A stretch of DNA of 64,000 nt from Arthrobacter sp. 131MFCol6.1. Lineage in GTDB: Bacteria; Actinomycetota; Actinomycetes; Actinomycetales; Micrococcaceae. The notes under the pieces were generated by a model. That model ran no database searches, was not told where the DNA came from, and saw only the letters and a program-made list of their open reading frames with translations. The translations under genes were made by a program, and so were the position numbers. This document shows positions 53,646-61,282 of the stretch, in pieces. The stretch lies in assembly GCF_000374925.1 (NCBI RefSeq), contig NZ_KB895549.1, positions 62,001 through 126,000 of the forward strand, in the 5' to 3' direction. Position 1 is the stretch's first letter. Each line of letters starts with the position of its first letter.

Positions 53646-53650
53646 GACAC
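53582..53650 (+). repeat. Three TGAGACAC octamers at the right island end
   Basis: TGAGACAC occurs at 53582, 53627 and 53643, all in one orientation, and once inverted at the left end (25945). They are probable arm-type binding sites for the island recombinases. Confidence 0.55.
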
Positions 53651-53668
53651 ATCAGATATGACCTTTAC

Positions 53669-53676
53669 CTCCACAT
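53669..53676 (+). repeat. Right attachment-core candidate
   Basis: CTCCACAT, matching the last bases of tmRNA at 25923-25930. Excision between the two would rejoin tmRNA to the sequence that leads into the terminator 40 nt on. Confidence 0.5.
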
Positions 53677-53714
53677 AGGGGCCCGGCAACGGTGCTCCAC
53701 CCCGTATTGGGTTC

Positions 53715-53754
53715 ACAAAACTCCCCGCCGGCTTCTGCCGGCGGGGAGTTTTGT
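53715..53754. terminator. Perfect 18-bp bidirectional terminator
   Basis: Arms beginning ACAAAACTCCCC and ending GGGGAGTTTTGT are exact inverses around TTCT, with A- and T-runs at the outer ends. It probably served as the original downstream terminator of ssrA before the island entered, and also ends the minus-strand SHOCT gene. Confidence 0.85.
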
Positions 53755-53816
53755 GCGTTAAGCGGGAAGGGAAGCGCCGGCAGGCACTTCCCTTCCCCTT
53801 ACGCGACACGCCAACG

Positions 53817-54146
53817 TCAGGTGCCGAGGACTTTCGCCTTCTGGGCCGCAAACTCCTCTTCGGTGAGGATCCCCTGCTCCTTCAGCGCCCCGAGCTGCTT
53901 GAGCTGCTCGAGCGCTTCGTTGGATATGCCGCCGGCGGCCGGAGGAGGGGGCGGCGCTTGCTGGTATTCCTGCGGCGGTGGCTGCTGCTGGGCCATCTGC
54001 GCATCGTAGGCCTCCTGCTGCTTGGCCGCCGTCGCGGCGTCCTTCTCGGCAAACTTGTTGGCCTGGCGGCGCTGGACCCGGCCGCTGACTGCACTGGCCG
54101 TCCCGGCAACGACTGCCGTCCGTGCCACACCCCTAAGAAGTCCCAT
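53817..54146 (-). CDS. SHOCT-domain protein
   Basis: 109 residues: an N-terminal hydrophobic-to-basic region (VARTAVVAGTASAVSGRVQRRQ), a Gln/Pro-rich low-complexity linker, and a C-terminal SHOCT domain (LEQLKQLGALKEQGILTEEEFAAQKAKVL), a short two-helix module that mediates oligomerisation in many bacterial proteins. GAGGAGAAG lies before the ATG. Function otherwise unknown; first core gene right of the island. Confidence 0.88.
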   Translation of the reverse strand: MGLLRGVARTAVVAGTASAVSGRVQRRQANKFAEKDAATAAKQQEAYDAQMAQQQPPPQEYQQAPPPPPAAGGISNEALEQLKQLGALKEQGILTEEEFAAQKAKVLGT

Positions 54147-54185
54147 AATTCTTCTCCTCTCACATCTCTTGTTCTGCGTCAGGTC

Positions 54186-54650
54186 TTAGGCGTCGGCTAC
54201 CGGAGGTGCAGCGGCGTCAAGGGCATCAAGTGCTTCCATCACGTCCGGCGCAGGGATCCGCGTGCTCGCGATGAGTTCGCCGCCACTGTCCCGAACAGCC
54301 GCCACGAATGGGGCGGCCCAGGTGTTCTCGTAGACGATCAGCGCGGCCACCGTCCCGGGGAGCAGTGCGGCCGATGCCTCGGCGATGTCATCGTCGCCCA
54401 AAAGCCCGGTACGGGCTCCCTCGAAGTAGGAGAACCCCGCCGCGGGACCGCCTGGGTCGGTCAGTTCGAGCACCTCGACAGATCCGTCGTCATTCTTCAT
54501 GACGACGAGGAGATCGAAGAGGCGGATCACGCCCTGCTCGACGAGCTTAACGAGTTCCTCACTCGCCTGTCCCGTCAACCCCGATACGGGGAACTCCAGG
54601 AGTACGAAGTCGACCGGCCCGTGGGCCTCAGTCTCCGGTGTGGTTGTCAC
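54186..54650 (-). CDS. DUF6325-type protein
   Basis: 154 residues from a GTG with GGAGGAAT upstream (a longer frame exists). The core GPVDFVLLEFP, ELVKLVEQGVIRLFDLLVVMK and GTVAALIVYENTWAAPFVAAV is the pattern of DUF6325 proteins, which are commonly co-encoded with SHOCT proteins as here (gap about 40 nt). Cytoplasmic; role unknown. Confidence 0.85.
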   Translation of the reverse strand: MTTTPETEAHGPVDFVLLEFPVSGLTGQASEELVKLVEQGVIRLFDLLVVMKNDDGSVEVLELTDPGGPAAGFSYFEGARTGLLGDDDIAEASAALLPGTVAALIVYENTWAAPFVAAVRDSGGELIASTRIPAPDVMEALDALDAAAPPVADA

Positions 54651-54953
54651 TGGTATTCCTCCGGTCTGTGTCGAGCACGCTGTCTGGCGCACTGGTCTTA
54701 GTGTGGGCGGTCCCCGCCGGGCCGTCACCATCCGCGTCGAATGATTCCGATGGCGGCCCGCACCCGCTCAACGGTTGGAACTGGCCCGCGGACATGGGCT
54801 GGAACCGGACCTCGCGGTTGGATCCCAAGACCCACTAAAGCGCCAACCGGAGATTGTCACATCATCCATTTCGGGTGAGCCCCCGTCCCTCCGGCACGTG
54901 TCAGGGCCACACAACAAGAGGCCGGAAGCAACGGCTTCCGGCCTCTCGATTTT
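54651..54953. other. Intergenic stretch ending in a terminator
   Basis: About 300 nt with no convincing gene; it contains the promoter region of the DUF6325 gene at its left and the hairpin at 54917-54946 at its right. Confidence 0.4.
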
Positions 54954-54954
54954 T
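54917..54954. terminator. 13-bp hairpin terminator
   Basis: AGAGGCCGGAAGC and GCTTCCGGCCTCT flank AACG and are followed by CGATTTTT on the plus strand; on the minus strand it directly follows the stop of the 44-aa gene. Confidence 0.8.
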
Positions 54955-55088
54955 CAGCGCTTCTTGATGTGTGCCACTGGGTCGGTGTGGGCATCAACGA
55001 TGTGTTTCGCCTTTTTCTCTGCCCGTTTTTCCTTGATGGTTTTAACCGACTTCTTCGACACGCTCTGGTGCGGCGTCTTGTCAGGCAT
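54954..55088 (-). CDS. Small basic protein, 44 aa
   Basis: Very Lys-rich: MPDKTPHQSVSKKSVKTIKE then KRAEKKAKHIVDAH, ending HIKKR. GAGGGAGAG lies 7 nt before the ATG, and a terminator directly follows the stop, both supporting a real gene. Similar short basic proteins are widespread in Arthrobacter; they may bind nucleic acid or respond to stress (inference). Confidence 0.75.
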   Translation of the reverse strand: MPDKTPHQSVSKKSVKTIKEKRAEKKAKHIVDAHTDPVAHIKKR

Positions 55089-55135
55089 GGTGCTCTCCCT
55101 CACGGCAGGGGCCAGGAGTAGCCCCGACTTTTAAG

Positions 55136-55507
55136 CTACGCCTCCGGAACCGCGGCGTCCACGATCCCTGCGAAACGGCTGCCGACGCCGTCGTACACGC
55201 TGCGCACGAGCCCGGGCCCGAGCACCGGGATGTCGCGTTCCTCGTGGTGCGCGCAGCAGACATAGGTGAAGTCCGGCCACCATTTTTTGGGCCGGGCCGC
55301 TTCGGAGAATCCGCAGACGGCGCAGGTGAGCTGGACCCAGACGGGCCGCTTGCCGGTGCGGTTTGCTTTGGACTGGACCAGCCACGCCGGCGGGTTGTCC
55401 AGCAGCTCGCCGAGCTCGGCCTCGGACAGCCGGGGCGGGATGCCGTGACGGTGCGCCATTTCCAGGGGAATGTCGAGGATCTGGGCTGCTTCACGTCGGG
55501 TAACCAT
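55136..55507 (-). CDS. Zinc-ribbon-like hypothetical protein with HTH-like N-terminus
   Basis: 123 residues. The N-terminus VTRREAAQILDIPLEMAHRHGIP resembles a helix-turn-helix; the middle has VQLTCAVCGFSEAARPKKWW and then YVCCAHHEERD, giving a CxxC...CxxH-type metal site. RLSEAELGELLDNPPAWL between them is conserved-looking. No function is recognised; DNA or RNA binding is plausible from the HTH and zinc motif. Confidence 0.72.
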   Translation of the reverse strand: MVTRREAAQILDIPLEMAHRHGIPPRLSEAELGELLDNPPAWLVQSKANRTGKRPVWVQLTCAVCGFSEAARPKKWWPDFTYVCCAHHEERDIPVLGPGLVRSVYDGVGSRFAGIVDAAVPEA

Positions 55508-55594
55508 CCTTCAACGATACGGGAACGACGGCGGTCCGAAGCCACCCGAACGCCCCGGTGTAACGCTCGACACACCGGCGGCTGGCTGAGGTTT

Positions 55595-55966
55595 TCAGCC
55601 CGCGAGGGCAAGTCCCAGCGCCGCGGCCGCGAGCCCCGCGAGGAGGTTCGAGCCGATGTTGAGCGCCGCCGCCCGGTACCGCTCTTCGCTGACCAGGCGG
55701 ACCGTCGCGGTGGTCCATGAGCTGAAGGTGGTCAGGCCCCCGGCGAGACCGGTTGCGATCGCGGCGTGCCAGTCTGCGCCCAGCTCCAGGTGGCCGGTCA
55801 GGCCGACGGACCAGCCGATGATGAAGGACCCGGCGACGTTGACAGTGAACGTCGCCCACGGCCAGTGCGGACGCGAGCCCTGATGGTGCGCAAACCAGGA
55901 GTCGACGGCGAACCGCAGGAGTGCGCCCGCCACCCCGCATGCCCCGACCACGAGCGCGGTCATCAT
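55595..55966 (-). CDS. crcB: CrcB/Fluc fluoride channel subunit (second)
   Basis: 123 residues with four membrane helices and the Fluc hallmarks TVNVAGSFIIGW (conserved Asn) and GGLTTFSSWTTA (Phe/Thr/Ser pore track). Fluc channels export fluoride as dual-topology dimers; Gram-positive bacteria often encode two different subunits, as here. The ATG overlaps the upstream crcB stop (ATGA), so the two are translationally coupled for 1:1 assembly. No fluoride riboswitch is visible upstream. Confidence 0.93.
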   Translation of the reverse strand: MMTALVVGACGVAGALLRFAVDSWFAHHQGSRPHWPWATFTVNVAGSFIIGWSVGLTGHLELGADWHAAIATGLAGGLTTFSSWTTATVRLVSEERYRAAALNIGSNLLAGLAAAALGLALAG

Positions 55967-56412
55967 TGGGCACCGCCGCGGAGGTCGGCAATCGCCTTGC
56001 CGGTTTTCCAGCCGGCGGCCGCCGCCCCCAGGCCCAGGACGAGCGAGAGTCCGAGGTAAGCCAGCCACGTGGCGTGGAAGCCGCCGCGGATCTGCTGGTC
56101 AACGGCGATCACCAGCGCCGAAAAGGTGGTGAAGGACCCCAAGAGGCCGGGGCCGATGCCGGCCCGCAGCCAGAATGCCGTCTGCGGCCGCGCGATCCAG
56201 AGAGTGGTCAGCGTGGCCAGGATGAAACTCCCGGACACATTGATCGCCAATGTGGTCCACGGCACCGCGCCGGCGCTTTCCGGAAAAATCAGGCCGGCGC
56301 CGAAACGCAGCTCGGTTCCGATCAGCCCGCCGACGGCGACGGCGGACCAGGCCTTCCAGCCCGGGACGCCGGGGCGCGGCACGGCCCGGCGTTCGTCCAG
56401 CGCACCCTTCAC
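55963..56412 (-). CDS. crcB: CrcB/Fluc fluoride channel subunit (first)
   Basis: 149 residues, four membrane helices after a 20-residue soluble N-terminus. It shows the motifs LAINVSGSFILA and LGSFTTFSALVIA that line the fluoride pathway, and GTELRFGAG in the first helix. It starts directly after the mntR stop, so it may be co-transcribed with mntR. Partner of the overlapping second crcB gene. Confidence 0.93.
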   Translation of the reverse strand: MKGALDERRAVPRPGVPGWKAWSAVAVGGLIGTELRFGAGLIFPESAGAVPWTTLAINVSGSFILATLTTLWIARPQTAFWLRAGIGPGLLGSFTTFSALVIAVDQQIRGGFHATWLAYLGLSLVLGLGAAAAGWKTGKAIADLRGGAQ

Positions 56413-57126
56413 TCAGCCCTCCGTGACGCTGCAGCCGGCGTGCGCGGCTTCGCTGTGGACCCAGAGGGCCGAGGCGACTTCGTCGGCGAAATCGAATTCG
56501 CGCGGTGCCGCGGCGGAACCGATCCGCACCACCATGGGGCCGCCGAAGGGCCGCCGGCCCACCACCTCCACTTCGGCGTCGAGGTCGATGTCCTCGGCGG
56601 CGAGATAGCGCAGGAGTTCCGGGTTCTCGTCGCTGATCCGGGTGATCCGGCCGGTGTGGCCGTCGTCGAGTTCGCTCAGGCGGTGGGCGGCGGGCATCAG
56701 CACCGAGCCGTCCGCTGCCGGGATGGGATCGCCGTGGGGGTCCCGGGTAGGGTTCCCCAGCTTGGCCGCCATCCGTTCAATGAAGGTGTCAGAGACGGCG
56801 TGCTCCAGGAGCTCGGCTTCGTCGTGGACCTCGTCCCAGCGGTACCCGAGCTCCCGAACGAGGAAAGTCTCGATCAGCCGGTGCCGCCGGACCATGGACA
56901 GGGCGAGCCGGACTCCATCGCTGGTGAGCGTGACGGCGCTGTAGGGCTTGTGGTCTACGAGGCCTTGGTCCTTGAGTTTGCGGACCATTTCCGAAACCGA
57001 GGAGTTGGCGACGCCCAGGCGCTGCGCCAGCTGCGTGGAGGTGATGGGCTTGCGCTGCCACTCGGTGAACGAATAGATGACCTTGACGTAGTCCTCGATC
57101 GAGGAGGAGGGCGTACTGGTCTTCAC
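56413..57126 (-). CDS. mntR: DtxR-family manganese regulator MntR
   Basis: 237 residues from a GTG that lies 7 nt after a TAGGCT -10-like hexamer (leaderless). N-terminal winged HTH (SIEDYVKVIYSFTEWQRKPITSTQLAQRLGVANSSVSEMV), a dimerisation/metal domain with DEAELLEHAVSDTFIERM, and a C-terminal SH3-like/FeoA domain (RISDENPELLRYLAAEDI onwards). Placement next to mntH points to manganese rather than iron. It would repress mntH when manganese is ample. Confidence 0.88.
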   Translation of the reverse strand: MKTSTPSSSIEDYVKVIYSFTEWQRKPITSTQLAQRLGVANSSVSEMVRKLKDQGLVDHKPYSAVTLTSDGVRLALSMVRRHRLIETFLVRELGYRWDEVHDEAELLEHAVSDTFIERMAAKLGNPTRDPHGDPIPAADGSVLMPAAHRLSELDDGHTGRITRISDENPELLRYLAAEDIDLDAEVEVVGRRPFGGPMVVRIGSAAAPREFDFADEVASALWVHSEAAHAGCSVTEG

Positions 57127-57142
57127 AGACCTAAGCCTACCG

Positions 57143-58432
57143 TCAGCTGCCTCCGGAGAAAGTGAGCCACAGCAGGACCAGGTTGAGTGCCACGACGAGG
57201 ACCACGCTGATGATGGCTGCGATTCGGAGGGCAGGGCCGTCGGCAAACCGGCCCATGAGGGCCTTGTTGCTGGTCAGCATCACCAGCGGGACCAGGACAA
57301 AGGGAATCCCGAAGCTGAGGACGACCTGGCTCAGGACCAGTGCCCAGGTGGGGTCGAAGCCCACCGCCAGCAGCACGACGGCGGGAATGAGGGTCACGAC
57401 GCGCCGGGCCATGACGGGAATCCGGATCTTGAGCAGGCCCTGCATGATGGAGCCGCCGGCATAGCAGCCCACCGAGGTCGATGCCAGGCCGGAGGCGAGC
57501 AGCCCGACAGCGAAGACCACGCCGACGATCGGGCCGAGGTTGGCGGTGATGGCGGCGTGCGCGCCCTCGATTGTGTCCGTGCCCTCTTCGCCGCCGAGAG
57601 TGGAGGCGGCCAGGAGCAGCATGCCGATGTTGACCAGTCCGGCGATCGCGAGTGCGGCCACGACGTCGAACCGGGTGGCCCGGACCAGGCGCGCGATGGC
57701 TGCCGGGGGAACATGCAGGTGTTCGTCCGGCCGGTGCCGGTCCCGGGACAGGGCAGAGTGGACGTAGATGGCGTGCGGCATGACGGTGGCCCCGAGCATG
57801 CTGGCGGCCAAGAGGACAGTGTCCGGGCCCTGGAAGCCGGGCATGAGCCCGGCCAGGGCGGCCCCCGGATCTGGCGGGCTGATGAACAGCCCGGCCAGGA
57901 AGCCGATAGTGATGATGCCGAGGAGGAACATGATGATGAATTCGAACGGCCGCTGTTTCTGCCGGGCCTGGACGGCGAGCAGGAGCATGGAAACGGCACC
58001 GACAATCAAGGCGCCAAGGGGGAGCGGGAGGCCGAAAAGCAGGTACAGGGCGATAGCGCCGCCCACCACCTCAGCGAGGTCGGTGGCGGCGGCGACAACT
58101 TCGGCCTGCACCCAGAAAGCGCGGCGCCAGAACGGCTTAAGCCGTTCACCAAGGATCTCCGGAAGGCTCTTGCCCGTGACGATCCCGAGCTTGGCGGACT
58201 GGTACTGGACGAGGACGGCCATGACGTTGGCGGCCACGAGGACCCACACCAGCAGGTAGCCGTACTGCGCGCCGGCGGTCAGGTTGGCGGCCAAGTTTCC
58301 GGGGTCCACGTAGGCGATCGATGCCACGAACGCCGGCCCCAACAGGCCGATCAGCGCCCTGCGGGCACCCGGGTGTTTGTAGGTGGGGGCGAGGTCCTGC
58401 GCCGGTTGCCCGTGTCCTTTTACCTCCAGCAC
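57143..58432 (-). CDS. mntH: Nramp-family manganese transporter MntH
   Basis: 429 residues and about 11 membrane helices. Helix 1 holds the metal-binding DPGN motif (IAYVDPGNLAANL) and helix 6 the MPH motif (GATVMPHAIYVHSAL), both diagnostic of Nramp proton-coupled Mn2+/Fe2+ importers. The start is placed at a GTG with AGGAGC upstream (LEVKGHG); a longer frame begins with TTG at 58504. It is followed by mntR and has an MntR-like palindrome in its promoter. Confidence 0.94.
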   Translation of the reverse strand: MLEVKGHGQPAQDLAPTYKHPGARRALIGLLGPAFVASIAYVDPGNLAANLTAGAQYGYLLVWVLVAANVMAVLVQYQSAKLGIVTGKSLPEILGERLKPFWRRAFWVQAEVVAAATDLAEVVGGAIALYLLFGLPLPLGALIVGAVSMLLLAVQARQKQRPFEFIIMFLLGIITIGFLAGLFISPPDPGAALAGLMPGFQGPDTVLLAASMLGATVMPHAIYVHSALSRDRHRPDEHLHVPPAAIARLVRATRFDVVAALAIAGLVNIGMLLLAASTLGGEEGTDTIEGAHAAITANLGPIVGVVFAVGLLASGLASTSVGCYAGGSIMQGLLKIRIPVMARRVVTLIPAVVLLAVGFDPTWALVLSQVVLSFGIPFVLVPLVMLTSNKALMGRFADGPALRIAAIISVVLVVALNLVLLWLTFSGGS

Positions 58433-58511
58433 TGCCAGCTCCTGTGATTGGCGCGTCCGCGTTGACGCGATGATCGGCGCAGGCTGGAAAACAGCCGGCG
58501 TCAAAGTTCCA

Positions 58512-58538
58512 TACGCCTACAAGTAATTATTAGGCATA
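58512..58538. promoter_or_regulatory. Candidate MntR operator
   Basis: TACGCCTA and TAGGCATA flank an 11-nt AT-rich spacer (7 of 8 paired) in the mntH promoter. A related TAGGCTTAGG is found at the mntR start, so both genes may share one regulator. Confidence 0.55.
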
Positions 58539-58598
58539 CCGAAACAATAAGCCCGGCGGGGCCTTGCATGCAATCCGGGAATCCGGGGGGAGCGGGCA

Positions 58599-59411
58599 TC
58601 AGGCCCGGAATGCCCGCCACGTCTGGGTGAGGTAAGGCAGTCGGAGCACGTCGCCTGGGGTGTGCCCCAAGTGCTCGTGCAGGTACCAGGAGAGGTTGGC
58701 CATGACCTTGGCCCGGGTGGAGTCCGATGCCGCGAGGTAGTAGCTGCGGGACTTGGTCAGCTCCTGGATGTCCTCCGTGGTGACGGAATCCTCCCACCGC
58801 GTCACGTGGCTCTCCAGCCCGGTGAACTCGGGGCCCACAGCGGGGCGGAAGTGTGGTTTGAGGACGTCCCCCGCGTGCATGATCCGGGAGAGGCGGTGCA
58901 CCCAGGGCACGCTGGTGTCCAGCTGGTTCCAGATCAGGCCCAGCACTCCGTGCGGCCGCAGGATCCGGGCAATCTCGATGCTGGCCAGGGCAGGGTCGCA
59001 CCAGTGCCACGCCTGGGCGACCGTGACGAGGTCGAAAGACTCCGGCTCGAGACCGGAGTCCTCGGCGCTGCCCTCGATGGCGATGACGTCCGGCAGGGTC
59101 CGGCGCAACTGCTCGAGCATGTCGGCGGAGGGGTCCACAGCCACCGTGTCCAGTCCGCGTTCTGCCAGGAGCGCAGTGAACTTCCCGGTGCCGGCGCCAA
59201 TGTCCGCGGCGTCCTTGGCCCCCGCCGGGACCAGCCAGCCGGCCGACTCCTGCGGATAGCCGGGGCGGACGCGTTCATAGTGTTCCCCGCCGTCCTGGAA
59301 GCTTTGCCCGAGTTCCTGGCGCCGCCCGCTGTGCAGCTTAGGTCCGCTGTGCAGCTTAGGTCCACTGTGCAGCCTGGCTTCACTGTGCAGCCTGGGGCCG
59401 GCGCTTGCCAC
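58599..59411 (-). CDS. Class I SAM-dependent methyltransferase with repeat N-terminus
   Basis: 270 residues. The methyltransferase domain begins near residue 38: SFQDGGEHYERVRPGYP, DIGAGTGKFTALLAERG (motif I), VAVDPSADMLEQL (motif II) and VTVAQAWHWCDPA, as in the UbiE/methyltransferase-11 group. The GTG start has GGAG 8 nt upstream. The first 30 residues are tandem copies of an LHSGPK-like hexapeptide, encoded by an 18-nt DNA repeat. Substrate unknown. Confidence 0.87.
   Translation of the reverse strand: MASAGPRLHSEARLHSGPKLHSGPKLHSGRRQELGQSFQDGGEHYERVRPGYPQESAGWLVPAGAKDAADIGAGTGKFTALLAERGLDTVAVDPSADMLEQLRRTLPDVIAIEGSAEDSGLEPESFDLVTVAQAWHWCDPALASIEIARILRPHGVLGLIWNQLDTSVPWVHRLSRIMHAGDVLKPHFRPAVGPEFTGLESHVTRWEDSVTTEDIQELTKSRSYYLAASDSTRAKVMANLSWYLHEHLGHTPGDVLRLPYLTQTWRAFRA
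59328..59399 (-). repeat. Four tandem 18-nt units in the methyltransferase N-terminus
   Basis: Units of the type CTGTGCAGCTTAGGTCCG repeat four times with small changes, each encoding an LHSG(P/..)K-type hexapeptide. Copy number is likely to vary between strains by slippage. Confidence 0.75.
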
Positions 59412-59491
59412 GTGCGATCTCCTTCGGAAGGTCCTGCTTGTTTCAGGTACCTTTCGAATTTACCGCACCGGCGCCGGGCTCTGATCCTGCG

Positions 59492-60955
59492 CTAGTCCAG
59501 GGTGCAGGGCGCGGCGCCGGCGGTGCCCGGGGTGTTCGGCGCCCAATGGGGGTAGCTGCGGGTGTCGTTGGCCGGCACCCAGCGGCCGGCGTCCACCACG
59601 TAATCCCAGCCGAGTCCGTTCTGCCGCAGCTGCTGCAGGCCGGCCAGCAGGCGTTCGGCATCCTCCAGCCGCGAGCCCAGCCCGAAGCTGGCCCGCAGGG
59701 AGCCGGCGGGCAGGCCGAGCCGCTTGAGCAGCGGGTGGGCGCAGAATCGGCCGTCGCGCAGGCCAATGCCGTGTTCGGCCGACAGGTAGGCGGCCACCAG
59801 CCCGGCGTCGAAGCCTTCCACGGAAAAGTTCACGACGCCGATCGTGCCGGGGCCTGCCTGGCCGTCTTCGGGGGAAGAAACGGAAGGCGAATCGGCAAAG
59901 ATCCGGTGCACGGTCACTCCGTCGATGCCCTGGAGGCCTTCGACGAGGAAGGACCGGATGGCGTCCTCGTGGCCCTGCCACTGCTCCGGGTCCAGGGCTG
60001 CAATGACCTGGGTGGCACGGGCGAGGGCCGCCGCGCCAAGGACGTTCGGCGAGCCGCCCTCGTGCCGGGCAGGTCCCGTGGTCCAGCTGACGGAGTCGAG
60101 CCGGGCGTCGCGGACAGCGCCGCCGCCGGCCAGGTGCGGGGTGCCGGCGTCGAGCCAGTCCGTCCGGCCCACCAGCACGCCCGCGCCGAACGGGGCGTAC
60201 AGCTTGTGCCCAGAGAAGGCGAGGTAGTCGACGCCGTCCGCGGCGATGTTAATCCGCCGGTGCGGGGCCAGCTGCGCGGCGTCGACAGCGATCCTGGCGC
60301 CGTATTCGTGTGCCAGCGCGGCCAGGGTCCGGATCGGCAGGATCTCCCCGGTGACGTTCGAAGCCCCGGTGACGGCCAGCAGGCTGACATCGCCGCGCGC
60401 CAGCTCCTCGCGCAGGCGGTCCACCGTGGCCGCGAGGGTGGGGGCGGCCACGACGCTGCGGTGCGGGACATTCTGCCAGGGCAGGAGGTTGGCGTGGTGC
60501 TCGATGTCGAGGTAGACGACCTCGCCCGCGGGCCGCCCGTCGCGCAGCGGCAGGCAGCCCGCGAGCAGGTTCAGGGAATCGGTGGTGTTGCGGGTGAAGA
60601 TCACGGAATCGTCCGGCCGGCCGCCCACGAAATCCCGCACGATGTCCCGGGCGTTCTCGTAGACGGACGTGCTGATCTGCGATGCGTAGCCGGCGCCGCG
60701 GTGCACGCTGGCGTAGTACGGCAGGATTTCGTTCAGGTAGGCCGAGACCACGGACAGGGCCGGGGCGGAGGCGCCGTAGTCGAGGTTGGCGTAGCGGGTG
60801 TGGCCGCCGGTGATCAGCGGCGCCTGGATTTCCGCCCCGGTGACGGCGGCCAGCGGGCGGGCCGCGAGGGCGAGGCGGCCATCAGCCTGCCCTGCAGAGT
60901 GTTCTGCACCGGCGGCATGGAATTCGGGGGCAACGGGGAAAATGGCAGTTGTCAT
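59492..60955 (-). CDS. Class V aminotransferase / cysteine desulfurase-like enzyme
   Basis: 487 residues, PLP fold type I. LDYGASAPALSVV is the N-terminal substrate region, NTTDSLNLLA, EHHANLLPW (His over PLP), VDAAQLAPHRRINIA, and AFSGHKLYAPFGAG with the Schiff-base Lys. RDGRFCAHPLL supplies a Cys at the place of the desulfurase cysteine. It is longer than IscS/SufS and has an extra C-terminal segment ending APCTLD. A SAM-sensing riboswitch in its leader links it to sulfur amino-acid metabolism, so Cys desulfuration or a related lyase reaction is plausible, not proven. Confidence 0.88.
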   Translation of the reverse strand: MTTAIFPVAPEFHAAGAEHSAGQADGRLALAARPLAAVTGAEIQAPLITGGHTRYANLDYGASAPALSVVSAYLNEILPYYASVHRGAGYASQISTSVYENARDIVRDFVGGRPDDSVIFTRNTTDSLNLLAGCLPLRDGRPAGEVVYLDIEHHANLLPWQNVPHRSVVAAPTLAATVDRLREELARGDVSLLAVTGASNVTGEILPIRTLAALAHEYGARIAVDAAQLAPHRRINIAADGVDYLAFSGHKLYAPFGAGVLVGRTDWLDAGTPHLAGGGAVRDARLDSVSWTTGPARHEGGSPNVLGAAALARATQVIAALDPEQWQGHEDAIRSFLVEGLQGIDGVTVHRIFADSPSVSSPEDGQAGPGTIGVVNFSVEGFDAGLVAAYLSAEHGIGLRDGRFCAHPLLKRLGLPAGSLRASFGLGSRLEDAERLLAGLQQLRQNGLGWDYVVDAGRWVPANDTRSYPHWAPNTPGTAGAAPCTLD

Positions 60956-61014
60956 GGGACCTCACTCGAACAGGACCCCACACCGTGGGAATCCGCGCTT
61001 GCCGGGTCCGTTCC

Positions 61015-61110
61015 GGACCGGCCAGGTCGTCACCCGGGGCACCCCACCGCGACTGGAGGGTTGCCGGCCAGCAAACCGGGGTTTAGCGCTGGCACTCGTG
61101 ACCTGCATCG
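61015..61110 (-). promoter_or_regulatory. SAM-IV-type riboswitch
   Basis: Read on the minus strand, the leader contains GGTCACGAGTGCCAGCG, then TTGCTGGCCGGCAACC, then GGTGGGGTGCCCCGGGTGA and a closing GACC, in the order and spacing of the actinobacterial SAM-IV aptamer (P1 closing GGTC/GACC, CCGGCAACC junction, GGGGTGCCCCGGGTGA). It lies about 60 nt before the aminotransferase start and would lower expression when S-adenosylmethionine is plentiful. Confidence 0.85.
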
Positions 61111-61196
61111 AGCGTAGGACATCCGCGCAGCCGGGGAAAAGGCGGCCGCCGATTGTGAAGCGGATTATTACGGGCGCGGCCAAAACGCGCTGTGGC

Positions 61197-61251
61197 CGAA
61201 CAAACGGCGGCGGCGGCCCCGCAATGGGGGTCCGCCGCCGCCGTTTGTTCG
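61197..61251. terminator. Long hairpin terminator after hisN
   Basis: CGAACAAACGGCGG...CCCC and GGGG...CCGCCGTTTGTTCG pair over about 24 bp with one mismatch around a short loop. It lies 30 nt beyond the hisN stop. Confidence 0.8.
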
Positions 61252-61282
61252 ATGAACCAGGGGCTTGGATCAGTGGTTTGGT

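Larger units (their letters stand above)
25923..53676. mobile_element. Genomic island inserted in ssrA
   Basis: The block begins at the tmRNA 3' end, opens with three recombinase genes plus helper, and ends just before a strong terminator and core genes. Supporting signs are the near-perfect 10-nt repeat (ATCTCCACAT at 25921, ACCTCCACAT at 53667), inverted copies of TGTGTCTCAT 13-15 nt inside each repeat, lower GC and more mixed codon use by eye than the flanks, cargo of nucleases, NTPases and toxin-antitoxin genes, and several decayed genes. Integration into tmRNA genes is well known for tyrosine recombinases. The exact ends are inferred. Confidence 0.82.

Noticed and set aside
55880..56420. 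Fluoride riboswitch before the crcB pair
   Set aside because: The upstream gene's coding sequence abuts the first crcB and nothing resembling the crcB-motif aptamer is visible.
59405..61117. 570-codon plus-strand frame opposite the aminotransferase
   Set aside because: Low-complexity Gly/Arg/Val composition and it runs through the riboswitch; the minus strand has a complete PLP enzyme.
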